Assembly: GCF_900491745.1 (NCBI RefSeq)
Contig: NZ_UETR01000008.1
Span: 124,001 to 188,000 of the forward strand
Length of the DNA: 64,000 nucleotides
From: Amarolinea aalborgensis
GTDB lineage: Bacteria > Chloroflexota > Anaerolineae > SSC4 > Amarolineaceae
Direction of reading: 5' to 3'
This document shows, piece by piece, positions 7,238 to 14,902 of the stretch. Numbering within the stretch: the stretch's first letter is position 1; the number at the start of each line of letters is the position of its first letter. A model generated the notes under the pieces. That model was not told the origin of the DNA. It ran no database searches and worked only from the letters and a program-made list of their open reading frames with translations. Position numbers and translations under genes: made by a program.

Positions 7238-7827
7238 AACCGAAAGATATGGCCCTGGTGCAGAAGCTGCTCGACCTGAACAAACCCTATGTGAGCCCGG
7301 CCGATCTGGAAAAGGTCCTGGGGCAAGGACGACCTGCCCTCTATGTGACCCTCAATCGGCTGGTGCGGTATGGCGTGCTGGTGCGGCTGCGCCAAGGCGT
7401 GTATCAGGTGGCTCTGCAAACCACCGACCCGGCCCGCATCGCCAATCAACTGGTGTATCCTTCCTATCTCTCCTTCGAGGCGGTCCTGGCGCGCTATGGC
7501 ATCTTGAGCCAGGTTCCCTATGCCCTGACCTTCGCCACCACCCAGCGCACGCACAGGATGGTCTTGGGAGAGACGGTGGTGGAGTTTCGCCAGCTCAAAA
7601 GCGAGCTCTTTTTCGGCTACACGCTGCAGGCCGGTCTCTACGTAGCCGAACCGGAAAAAGCGCTGCTCGATCAGCTTTACATGATCGCGCGCGGGGTGTC
7701 TGACCTGAATCCGGAGGGCCTGGACCTTTCTCCTCTCGATATCGAACGGCTGTTCACGTATGCAAGCCGTTTCCCGGCGAGCGTTCAGACCGTTGTGCGA
7801 CGCTTTCCCTCAATCCCTGGCTCGTGA
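7234..7827 (+). CDS. AbiEi-like winged-helix antitoxin
   Basis: About 197 residues. The N-terminus (VQKLLDLNKPYVSPADLEKVL...ALYVTLNRLVRYGVLVRLRQGVYQ) is a winged helix of the type that opens AbiEi/IdeS-like antitoxins. The rest (YPSYLSFEAVLARYGILSQVP, YTLQAGLYVAEPEKALLDQLY) matches the transcriptional-regulator/AbiEi C-terminal domain. The start is the ATG at 7234, which overlaps the toxin stop (ATGA); an in-frame ATG 9 bp upstream is possible. The order toxin-then-antitoxin is reversed relative to the classical abiEi-abiEii arrangement. Its last bases overlap a GT4 relic on the other strand. Confidence 0.8.
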   Translation: MKPKDMALVQKLLDLNKPYVSPADLEKVLGQGRPALYVTLNRLVRYGVLVRLRQGVYQVALQTTDPARIANQLVYPSYLSFEAVLARYGILSQVPYALTFATTQRTHRMVLGETVVEFRQLKSELFFGYTLQAGLYVAEPEKALLDQLYMIARGVSDLNPEGLDLSPLDIERLFTYASRFPASVQTVVRRFPSIPGS

Positions 7828-7930
7828 CAAGGCGGGACGCCGGGCGACCGTCTCCTCCACCAACGCCACGCAGCGCCGGCCGATGGCGTCCCAGTCGTAG
7901 CGCTGCTCGACCAGGCGGCGGGCGGGCGTT
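7810..7930 (-). pseudogene. relic of a GT4 gene 3' end
   Basis: On the minus strand this reads RLVEQRYDWDAIGRRCVALV, then EETVARRPALSRARD and stop. It matches the C-terminal tail of the GT4 encoded at 10530-11744 (HLVETRYDWQQIG...FVALVEET). No upstream GT coding sequence remains. It lies between the AbiE pair and a RelE module. Confidence 0.65.
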
Positions 7931-7974
7931 GGTGCAGACCTCTATTGTCCGGCTGCCCTGTCATGCGCGAGAGG

Positions 7975-8278
7975 TCAGAGCAACTCACTGAGCAGCGCGT
8001 TCAGATCCCCATAATCATACGGTGGACGCCTTCGAACGGCCAGTACGTCTACGATGCTTTCCACCTCGGTGATGGCGTACACCACTCGCCATTTGTCCAG
8101 CCTGAGTCGCCGCACTTCTTGCGCCAACCCCCGCACGTCCAGTTCTTTGCTGTTGGAAGGGCGAGGAGCTTCCGCCAAGGCTTGGATTGCCCCGCCGGAT
8201 GCGCTGCCGCATATGGCCCGGCAGCTCTTTGGCCTGATCCAGGGCGCGCGGCAGAACAAAGACCTGGTAAGGGGTCAC
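7975..8278 (-). pseudogene. RelE/ParE-family toxin with a frameshift
   Basis: From the ATG at 8278 the sequence starts MTPYQVFVLPRALDQAKELP, a normal RelE/ParE N-terminus. It breaks at a run of four C (8190-8193 on the plus strand). In the other frame it continues AIQALAEAPRPSNSKEL, then VRRLRLDKWRVVYAITE, IVDVLAVRRRPPYDYGDL to the stop. Removing one base restores a full-length RelE-type mRNA interferase. It overlaps the antitoxin gene by 4 bp. It could be an inactivated toxin or a sequencing error. Confidence 0.75.
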
Positions 8279-8499
8279 GCCAGCTCCTTCTCCACCTCAT
8301 CCCAGGCCAGCCAACCGGCTCGTCGGCGATCTCCGCCGGCAGCGTTCAAATCGGCAAACGCTGTCCGCGCAATCTGTGTGTCTTCCAGATCCTCCATCCA
8401 CTCGACGAGCGCTTCCCAGTCTTCGGCGTCGAGGACGGCAAAACGTCTTCCCTTGACGGTCACAAACTGGACGGACTGCATGGCTTCTGCTGCGATCAT
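8275..8499 (-). CDS. Phd/YefM-like antitoxin of the RelE module
   Basis: About 74 residues beginning MIAAEAMQSVQFVTVKGRRF, then AVLDAEDWEALVEWMEDLED, the Phd/YefM strand-helix core, and a variable C-terminus (GWLAWDEVEKELA) that would wrap the toxin. An AGGAGA site precedes the ATG at 8499. The stop overlaps the RelE start (ATGA), giving the usual antitoxin-toxin order and coupling. Confidence 0.75.
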   Translation of the reverse strand: MIAAEAMQSVQFVTVKGRRFAVLDAEDWEALVEWMEDLEDTQIARTAFADLNAAGGDRRRAGWLAWDEVEKELA

Positions 8500-8524
8500 A
8501 CATTCATCTCCTGGCAATGGGAAT

Positions 8525-8914
8525 TCAGGCATAGAGGATGCCGTCGATCTCTCGGAGCACTTCACTCAGGTCTGGCGGCACGGACGCGATGACTGTGTCG
8601 CCCACATGTTTGTGATGAGGAAAGCTCTTGACCTCAGGATGGTGCGGTACATTGTCGTAGCGAAACACCAGAACGCCATCAGCACGCTGGAAGTGGTAGG
8701 CGTAGCGATCCTTGACAAGCGAATACCGCTTGACGATAAGCTTCTCCACCACCTGAAGCTGCGAGTGATCGGGAAAGCGTAAGCGAGCATAGAACTCGCT
8801 TAGCTGGCCCGGCACATCTGAACGGTCAGTGATCTCGATTTCTTCTATCCGTATCTCGCGACGGGAGAGAATCGTGTCGTGGAGCCGGCCAAGGTAGCGA
8901 TGGAGCGCGCTCAT
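8525..8914 (-). CDS. TumE/DUF6516-like toxin
   Basis: 129 residues. Characteristic segments are YARLRFPDHSQLQVVEKL, RYAYHFQRADGVLVFRYDN and PHHPEVKSFPHHKH, the His-rich signature of DUF6516/TumE proteins, which have an RNase-like BECR appearance. It is paired with the gene just upstream (8914-9228) and shares the base at 8914 with it. A second, divergent member is at 37127-37519. I infer a toxin role from family and pairing. Confidence 0.75.
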   Translation of the reverse strand: MSALHRYLGRLHDTILSRREIRIEEIEITDRSDVPGQLSEFYARLRFPDHSQLQVVEKLIVKRYSLVKDRYAYHFQRADGVLVFRYDNVPHHPEVKSFPHHKHVGDTVIASVPPDLSEVLREIDGILYA

Positions 8915-9228
8915 CAGGCCATCACCGGTAGAGCATAGGCTTCGACCAGATCGACCATCTGCTCCAATTCACTCTTGACCTCCTGGTAGATCTCAAACAT
9001 GTTAGCCCAACGAACCAGATCAATCTCGTCCCCCATCTCTCCAGCCTGGAAGCGAGCAAAGAAGCTTGCTGAGTTCATGCCGTGACGCATTTCGTATTGG
9101 GTTAGATCGCGCACCATCTGAGCGAAATCGTCCAAGGGCGTGGTTCTAGCCAGGGCTTCACGTAGCGCTTGCTGCAAATCGTTGCCCGACTGTGGCATGG
9201 TCTCAGGCACAAAACGTACTCTTGTCAT
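8914..9228 (-). CDS. putative antitoxin partner of the TumE-like toxin
   Basis: About 104 residues, largely helical: NDLQQALREALARTTPLDDFAQMVRDLTQYE in outline, then a conserved-looking MNSASFFARFQAGEMGDE, DLVRWANMFEIYQEVK. The S-x-x-FFARFQ-x-GEMGDE-x-D-x-x-x-W pattern recurs in small partners of DUF6516 toxins. The start could be this ATG or a GTG 9 bp upstream. It overlaps the toxin start by one base. Confidence 0.65.
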   Translation of the reverse strand: MTRVRFVPETMPQSGNDLQQALREALARTTPLDDFAQMVRDLTQYEMRHGMNSASFFARFQAGEMGDEIDLVRWANMFEIYQEVKSELEQMVDLVEAYALPVMA

Positions 9229-9319
9229 GGCTTTCACCGTACTTTCATCACTTCTCTCGACCAGATAATCAATAAAGCGTAGCTGACGTAGGCGGACTGC
9301 AATCTAGCTTTATTCTACC

Positions 9320-9458
9320 TCAACCGAGACCAAAGGGCAAGGGATGGTACGCCTGCACCGTCTCCTCCACCAGCGCCGTGAAGCGCCGGCCGATGGCCTT
9401 CCAGTCGTAGCGCTACCCGACCAGGCGGCGGGCGTTGCGGGCCAGGTGTTCGTCTAGC
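9320..9458 (-). pseudogene. relic of a GT4 gene 3' end with an internal amber stop
   Basis: The minus strand reads EHLARNARRLVG, TAG, then RYDWKAIGRRFTALVEETVQ and a stop at 9320. This is the same C-terminal GT4 tail as at 10530-10660, decayed by a nonsense change inside LVE-x-RYDW. It borders the TumE module and the methyltransferase gene. Confidence 0.65.
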
Positions 9459-9460
9459 GA

Positions 9461-10537
9461 CTATTCTGCTATGGCTTGAGCGCGGGGCCGGGCGACGATG
9501 TAGGCGAAATCGCTGGGCAGGTCGCCGCAGGCCATGAGCGCGTCTTCCAGCCGGAAGAAGACCTCCAGCAACTGCTCACCGGCTTCGTCCTGGAAGTTGC
9601 CGGCGATGTCAGCCAGCAAGAACTGCAGGATCGAGCCGCCGAGCGGACGGTATTCGATCACATCGAACAGGGTCTGCAAGACGGGCATGATCTCGGCCGA
9701 GCGCACGGCCTCGCTGGGATCGACGGCAATCACAGAGCGCTCCGTTGGCAGCGCCGTCTCCTTGATGGGGCGTTGACCGGCGCTGATGGCCTGGCGCCTG
9801 CGCCAATACCGTCCGGCCGTCGACAAGAGCGTTCCCTCGCGCAGCTTGTCCGCTGTCCGCCGCATGATCCATTTTGGATCGCGACGTTGCGAACCAAGCG
9901 ACGGCGTGGATCCGTCAGCTGTCGGCGCGGCGGCCGCGCTGGGAACGGGGAGCAAACGGTACTGAACCGGGAGCAAGTTGAGGCAGGCCTCGATGATCTG
10001 GCGCTGGCGAGGGTCAAACTGAAAGCGATTGGCGCCCACGTACTCGTGCAGAATGAACAGTCCTCCCGGTTTGAGCGCCTGAGCCACCTGGGCGAAGACG
10101 TGCTCCAACTGGCTGAAGTGATGGGCCGAGGCGACGGCCCAGACGGCGTCATACTGTTGCGCCGACAGCTCGATGCGATCGATGTCAGCCACGGCGAAAT
10201 GGATATTGCTGAAGCCAGCCTGCTTTGCCTCTTGGGTTGCATCGGCAATCGAGGCCGGGGAGATGTCGTAGGCATCGCAGGCCAGGAACGCCTGGCGCTC
10301 GGCCCACTGCCGCTCGACATGCCCTCGTCCACAGCCCAGGCTCAGGCAGCGCGCCAAGGGCAAGCGCCCGGCGAGGTGGATTTGCAGCGTATGGTCAATC
10401 CAGTTGCGATCCGGGCGCCCGCTCTCCTTGATTGCCAACCGGCGTTGGACGCTGGGCAATTGCAGCCAAAAGGCGATCTCGCCGGTGTTCCATGGGTCGC
10501 TGTCCCAATGGCTTGAGGTTCTTGCCGAATCACTCAT
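9461..10537 (-). CDS. class I SAM-dependent methyltransferase
   Basis: 358 residues. The N-terminus (WNTGEIAFWLQLPSVQRRL) is followed by the SAM motif CLSLGCGRGHVERQWAE (about 64-80), an acidic residue ACDAYDISPASI, VADIDRIE and the post-motif LKPGGLFILHEYVG. Methyltransferases with this N-terminal segment often sit in glycan clusters; the acceptor is unknown. It starts 8 bp inside the 3' end of the upstream GT4 gene, so it is part of the same operon. A long C-terminal region (about 200-358) shows no recognised domain. Confidence 0.85.
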   Translation of the reverse strand: MSDSARTSSHWDSDPWNTGEIAFWLQLPSVQRRLAIKESGRPDRNWIDHTLQIHLAGRLPLARCLSLGCGRGHVERQWAERQAFLACDAYDISPASIADATQEAKQAGFSNIHFAVADIDRIELSAQQYDAVWAVASAHHFSQLEHVFAQVAQALKPGGLFILHEYVGANRFQFDPRQRQIIEACLNLLPVQYRLLPVPSAAAAPTADGSTPSLGSQRRDPKWIMRRTADKLREGTLLSTAGRYWRRRQAISAGQRPIKETALPTERSVIAVDPSEAVRSAEIMPVLQTLFDVIEYRPLGGSILQFLLADIAGNFQDEAGEQLLEVFFRLEDALMACGDLPSDFAYIVARPRAQAIAE

Positions 10538-11744
10538 TGGTGCCTGCCTTCACGTGAGCCGCCGTCTCTTCCACCAGAGCAACAAACTTCTGGCCGATCT
10601 GCTGCCAGTCGTACCTGGTCTCGACCAGATGGCGGGCATTGGCCGCCAGCCGACGACGCAAGTCAGCGTCGCCCAACAACTGAATTGTCTGGCCGGCGAA
10701 ACGCTCGGGGTCGTCGGCCAGCAGCAGGTGTTCGCCGTCCCTCACGTCCAGCCCCTCCGCGCCCTTGGATGTTGCCGCCACCGGCGTGCCCAGGGCCATG
10801 GCCTCCAGGATCTTCAGCCGGGTGCCGCCGCCCTGGCGGATGGGAGCGACGGCCACCCTCGCCTCAGCCACAGCGATGCGCACGTCCTCCACGAAGCCGG
10901 GGAGGCGCACTGTGCCGTCCAGGGCCAGGCCGGCCAGGTCCACGCCCTGCGTCGAGCCGGTGATGGTCAGCGAGACGTCGGGAACCTCGGCTCGGATGCG
11001 GGGATAGACCTCCGCCAGGAACCAGCGCATGGCGTCGTAGTTGGCGCTGTAGGTCAGGCTGCCGTTGTAGACCAGCGTGGCCGGCCGCGCTTGGGCCAGG
11101 CCAGGCCGGTTGTGCGCGCAGTCCACGCCGTTGGGGACCACCTCGACCCGGCCGCGGTAGCCGGGCAGGTCGGCGCGGCAGACGGCCTGATCCTGCGCCG
11201 AGACCATGGTCACCAGGTCGAACTGCCTGAAGAGGCGGGCTTCGTACAGGCGGGTCTTTTGCCAACTGGCCCAACAGCGCAGCCGTTGGGCGGCGCTGGT
11301 TTGATCGTTGTAGCGCTCCTGCATCCAGCGGGTCAGCGAGTTGTGCTCCTCCAAGATGCGGGCTGCGGACGACGGTCCCTGGAGAGCGTAAGCTGCCATC
11401 ATCTCGGTGGAGGCGATCACAGCGTCGAAAGGCTGCGCCTGCAACCAACGGGCTGCGGCCTGGCGCATGGCCGCGATGGGGCGGGAGACCACGGGCCTGG
11501 GCGAGAGGAAGGTGGCCAGCGCGCCGGCCCGGTTGGCCGCGAAGGGATCGATCTCGACCACATCGACCTGCTGGCACCATTGGTGCAGCGGCGCGGCGTC
11601 CTCAGGTCGGGCCGTGGCAAAGGCGAAGGAGAGCAGCGACACTTCGTGCGCCTGCCCCAACGCCCGCAGTAGGTGATAGGCGCGCAGCTTGGAGCCGTTG
11701 TCGGGCGGGTAAGGGTACCAGGTGGAGAGGAACAAAACGCGCAT
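10530..11744 (-). CDS. family 4 glycosyltransferase
   Basis: 404 residues, GT-B fold. The N-terminus MRVLFLSTWYPYPPDNGSKL binds the acceptor; IPNGVDC-like VVPNGVDC marks the linker. The C-terminal donor domain has TLVYNGSLTYSANYDAMRWF and the E-x7-E region GGGTRLKILEAMALGTPVAA (about 310-330). The tail RYDWQQIGQKFVALVEET is the segment found as relics at 4485, 7810 and 9320. Retaining transferase, cytoplasmic, donor unknown. The gene overlaps the methyltransferase by 8 bp and follows the acetyltransferase gene by 2 bp. Confidence 0.9.
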   Translation of the reverse strand: MRVLFLSTWYPYPPDNGSKLRAYHLLRALGQAHEVSLLSFAFATARPEDAAPLHQWCQQVDVVEIDPFAANRAGALATFLSPRPVVSRPIAAMRQAAARWLQAQPFDAVIASTEMMAAYALQGPSSAARILEEHNSLTRWMQERYNDQTSAAQRLRCWASWQKTRLYEARLFRQFDLVTMVSAQDQAVCRADLPGYRGRVEVVPNGVDCAHNRPGLAQARPATLVYNGSLTYSANYDAMRWFLAEVYPRIRAEVPDVSLTITGSTQGVDLAGLALDGTVRLPGFVEDVRIAVAEARVAVAPIRQGGGTRLKILEAMALGTPVAATSKGAEGLDVRDGEHLLLADDPERFAGQTIQLLGDADLRRRLAANARHLVETRYDWQQIGQKFVALVEETAAHVKAGTNE

Positions 11745-11746
11745 GG

Positions 11747-12406
11747 CTAGCCCAGGAACTTACGATAAGTAAGCTGGTAGTCTAGATCGTTGCGCCGCTG
11801 GCCGATGGGTCGCGCGGGCACGCCGCCGACAATGGTAAACGGCTCTACGTCGTGCGTCACGACCGCGCCAGCCGCCACCACCGCGCCCTCGCCGACCGTA
11901 ATGCCGGGCAGGATCGTCGAGCGGGCGCCCAGGAAGACCCGGTCGCCGATCGCCACAGGCGCGCCGCGCCAGCCGAAGGAAGGATCGTTGGGGTCGTGCT
12001 CCAGTGTCAGTATTTGGGAACCCTCTGAAATGCTGACGTTGTCGCCAATGCGCAGCCCTGATCGGCCATCCAGCAATACACCGCGGTTGATCACGGTGTG
12101 CGCGCCGATGGACACGCCGGCCGGACGATAGAAGCGGCAGCGGCGGTGGATGCTGGTGGCCTCACCAATGGCCACGTGAAAGACCCGGCGATAGAAGAAC
12201 AGCCGCACAGCATGGGATGGAATCCCACCCACCAACTCAATGAAGTAGTCCTTGGCATCAACCCAGCGCCAATACCAACGGCTCAGAAAGAGCTTGAACT
12301 TCAGCGGCGCGCGCTGGCGGAAGATGCGCGGCATCCTGCCTTTCGCGGCCTCGTGATCTTGCGCTACTCCACCATCCATGGCAACTCCTGTCAAATCAGT
12401 GCTCAT
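11747..12406 (-). CDS. left-handed beta-helix acyltransferase (WcaF/LacA type)
   Basis: 219 residues. Hexapeptide repeats begin near residue 85 (VAIGEATSIHRRCRFYRPAG) and run through VINRGVLLDG, LRIGDNVSIS, to AIGDRVFLGARSTILPGI and TVGEGAVVAAGAVVTHDV, ending with IVGGVPARPIG. Position LEHDPND carries the His expected for acetyl transfer. It probably O- or N-acetylates a sugar using acetyl-CoA. It sits between two GT4 genes with spacings of 2 and 4 bp. Confidence 0.88.
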   Translation of the reverse strand: MSTDLTGVAMDGGVAQDHEAAKGRMPRIFRQRAPLKFKLFLSRWYWRWVDAKDYFIELVGGIPSHAVRLFFYRRVFHVAIGEATSIHRRCRFYRPAGVSIGAHTVINRGVLLDGRSGLRIGDNVSISEGSQILTLEHDPNDPSFGWRGAPVAIGDRVFLGARSTILPGITVGEGAVVAAGAVVTHDVEPFTIVGGVPARPIGQRRNDLDYQLTYRKFLG

Positions 12407-12410
12407 TGTC

Positions 12411-13667
12411 TCATGCGCGCTGCTCTGCGAGCGCTCGCTCTAACAACGCCTCTAGCCGTTCAACCATGTGCTCCAGAGTATAGTGCGTCAGAACAGTCTC
12501 TTGACCCTGGCAAGCCAGTCGATAACGCAACTGGGAATCATCCAGCAGCCGGCCAAGCTGGCGCGCCAGATCGGTGCTATTCTCGGCTGCGCAGGCCAGC
12601 CCAGTAACTTCATGCCGCAAGATCTCACCCGTACCGCCTGTCAAGGTGCCCACGACGGCAAGTCCGGCTGCCAAAGCTTCCAGCGTGACGCGCGCAAAAG
12701 GTTCTTGATGCACCGTTGGCAGCAAGAGAACATGACAGGTATGCATCAGTTCTGGCATGCGTTCACGCGGCAGCCAGCCCAAATACGAAATCAAGTCGGT
12801 GACGTCGTAGCTTGCTGCCAATTGCTGCAACTGCGCCAGATACTCGGCCGGGCCGCTGCCCGCGATCAAGAGGCGGAAATCGCGCTGCGGACGAGCTTGC
12901 GCCAGCTTGCCCACCGCCTCGACCGCCACGTGGATACCTTTGTCGGCGCTGACGCGGCCGGCCAACAGCAAGTCAATCGGGGGCGGCGCGTCTGGCGGTG
13001 GCGTTGGGCGGAAGAAGGTATCGGTCTCCACGCCGTTGTAGATCACTTCAGTTTGGAGCGGCAATGTGCCTTCGGCCAACCCCTTGCGGCGCATGTAATC
13101 GCTGACCACGGCCACATGGCGCATCTGCGGCCGGGCGGGCTTGCCTTCTCTGCGCATCTGCGCCAACGCAATGCGGCTCAACACGCCTTTGGTTCCATGG
13201 AGGAAGCTCCGCTGACCCGGCGGCTGCGTCCAGTACCGCCAAAACAAGTCGGGCTCGGCCGGGGTGTAGCCGGCCAGCCAATATGCTACCGCCACACCTG
13301 GTAAAGCCTCTGCATCCACCGCCAACTCTTGGGGCAAGCCCTGCAAGTTCCAGATGAACACCACGTCGGGTCGAAGTTGTTGAACAATGCTGCGAAAGAC
13401 AGTTCGATTGTGAGCCTCGGCCTGGCGTCTGGTGAGGAAGAACTGTCCAACCGTGCCCAGCCGCGCGCCAAGCTGCGGCTGGACGCGCAGCAAACGATGG
13501 ATGCAAGGCTCTTGAGCCTTCTGACCCTCCACCACACCCCGATCGCTGGTGAGCACGGCAAAGGTATGGCCGCGTTCTGCCAATCGCTCGGCTACATCGC
13601 GGCAAAGCTGCTCGTAGCCGCCGACTTCGTGGGGTGGGTAGTAGTTGGTGAGGAAGAGGATCTTCAC
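12411..13667 (-). CDS. family 4 glycosyltransferase
   Basis: About 418 residues. The N-terminus VKILFLTNYYPPHEVGGYEQ is the GT4 glycine-rich acceptor domain start. IYNGVETDTF marks the hinge, LLLAGRVSADKGIHVAVEAV the donor domain, and EPFARVTLEALAAGLAVVGT carries the E-x7-E pair. The GTG at 13667 was chosen because it forms a GTGA overlap with the upstream gene's stop and has an AGGGGAT-type site. It is one of three consecutive GT4 genes sharing the F-x-x-x-YPPH-x-x-GGYE start, which suggests tandem duplication. Confidence 0.9.
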   Translation of the reverse strand: MKILFLTNYYPPHEVGGYEQLCRDVAERLAERGHTFAVLTSDRGVVEGQKAQEPCIHRLLRVQPQLGARLGTVGQFFLTRRQAEAHNRTVFRSIVQQLRPDVVFIWNLQGLPQELAVDAEALPGVAVAYWLAGYTPAEPDLFWRYWTQPPGQRSFLHGTKGVLSRIALAQMRREGKPARPQMRHVAVVSDYMRRKGLAEGTLPLQTEVIYNGVETDTFFRPTPPPDAPPPIDLLLAGRVSADKGIHVAVEAVGKLAQARPQRDFRLLIAGSGPAEYLAQLQQLAASYDVTDLISYLGWLPRERMPELMHTCHVLLLPTVHQEPFARVTLEALAAGLAVVGTLTGGTGEILRHEVTGLACAAENSTDLARQLGRLLDDSQLRYRLACQGQETVLTHYTLEHMVERLEALLERALAEQRA

Positions 13668-14899
13668 CCGCCTATCCCCTCTAGCCACGATTCCATCTCG
13701 TCTACCATGCGCTCCAGCGTGAAGCGCTTTTCCACCGTGGCCTGCCCAGCCAGGGCCAGGCGTGCGCGCAAGGCTGGGTCGTGCTGCAATACCTCGATGC
13801 AGTCAGCCAACTTGCTGGCATCATCGGGTGGATACACCAGCGCGTTTGTCCCATCTTCGAAAATTTCCGGTTGCCCACCTACAGGTGTGCCAACAATCGC
13901 TAAGCCAGCGGCCATGGCCTCCATCACACTGCGTGCAATCGGCTCTTCGTACACAGATGTGAACAAGAACACGTCATGATCGGCCAACACGTTCGCGATC
14001 TCGCTGCGTAGCACACGTCCGGAAAACGTTACCCAGTCGGCAAGGCCCAACTCGGCTATCCGTTGCCTCAACTGCGCCTGATAGTCGGGGTGCCCGCCGC
14101 CGACCACGTCCAGGTGGATGCCGTCGCTCCGGCCGCGCTGCCGGAGCAGACCCAGCGCTTCGATGGCTGTGTGAACGCCCTTGTGCGCTACGAGACTGCC
14201 TGTGTATACCAGGCGCAGTGTGCCGGAGTCAGCCTTGCACTGCGCCGCGGCTTGGAGGAACGGCTCCGGATCGATGCCGTTGTAGATCACCCGCGCACCG
14301 TGAGGCAAAGCGCCGGCTTGGCTCAGTTTGTTGCGCACGTATTCGCTGACGCAGGCGACGTGCTCTAGGCCAAGTGGATAGGCTGCCCGCTCTTGGGCAA
14401 GGGTGCGCAGAGCCAGATGACGGGCAGGTGCCATGAGCATCCCCGTCACACGCCGGCGCGCCGGCTGCTGCCAGTAACTCACGTGGGGATTGGGCAGCAT
14501 GAACCAGTATCCAGCCACGGCATACGCCACGCGTCCGGGCAGCCATTGCTCGGCCCAATACGCCACTTGCAGCGACAGGTTCCACATGCCCCAGATGAAG
14601 ATAACATCGGGTTGAAACGCATCGATGGACTGACGTAGCGCTTCCCGATTGGCTCGCTCCTGGCCAGGATGACGCAAGAAGAAGTCCAGCGGACGGTAGT
14701 AGTGGATGCCGGCCTGCAAATGCAGCGTGCGCTCGACACCAGTTTCAAGCTGTTTCGAACCGTCCACGCCGAACCGGCTGGTGAGCACATGGCATGCGTG
14801 TCCGCGCGCTTGGAAACATAGGACGATCTCCTGGCAGTTCTGCTCCCAACCGCCCAGGTCATGCGGTGGATAGAAGTTGGAAGTGAAAAGGATGCGCAT
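13664..14899 (-). CDS. family 4 glycosyltransferase
   Basis: 411 residues with the same architecture as its neighbours: MRILFTSNFYPPHDLGGWEQ, hinge VIYNGIDPEPF, donor domain RLVYTGSLVAHKGVHTAIEA and EEPIARSVMEAMAAGLAIVG. The Walker-like GGG loop is replaced by GGHPDYQAQL, also present in the next gene. It overlaps the downstream GT4 by 4 bp and lies 3 bp from the upstream one. The donor and linkage cannot be read from the sequence. Confidence 0.9.
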   Translation of the reverse strand: MRILFTSNFYPPHDLGGWEQNCQEIVLCFQARGHACHVLTSRFGVDGSKQLETGVERTLHLQAGIHYYRPLDFFLRHPGQERANREALRQSIDAFQPDVIFIWGMWNLSLQVAYWAEQWLPGRVAYAVAGYWFMLPNPHVSYWQQPARRRVTGMLMAPARHLALRTLAQERAAYPLGLEHVACVSEYVRNKLSQAGALPHGARVIYNGIDPEPFLQAAAQCKADSGTLRLVYTGSLVAHKGVHTAIEALGLLRQRGRSDGIHLDVVGGGHPDYQAQLRQRIAELGLADWVTFSGRVLRSEIANVLADHDVFLFTSVYEEPIARSVMEAMAAGLAIVGTPVGGQPEIFEDGTNALVYPPDDASKLADCIEVLQHDPALRARLALAGQATVEKRFTLERMVDEMESWLEGIGG

Positions 14900-14902
14900 G
14901 GT

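Noticed and set aside
4452..9330. GGTAGAAT boxes before several TA genes as promoters
   Set aside because: At some genes (for example 4459) the box overlaps the start codon and the GAGGT part fits a ribosome site better, so I did not annotate them as promoters.
9476..10516. 346-codon plus-strand frame opposite the methyltransferase
   Set aside because: A shadow of a GC-rich gene; no family features and the minus-strand frame carries all SAM motifs.
10404..11672. 422-codon plus-strand frame opposite the GT4 gene
   Set aside because: Mirror frame of a well-supported glycosyltransferase, with Gly/Gln/Arg-rich composition.
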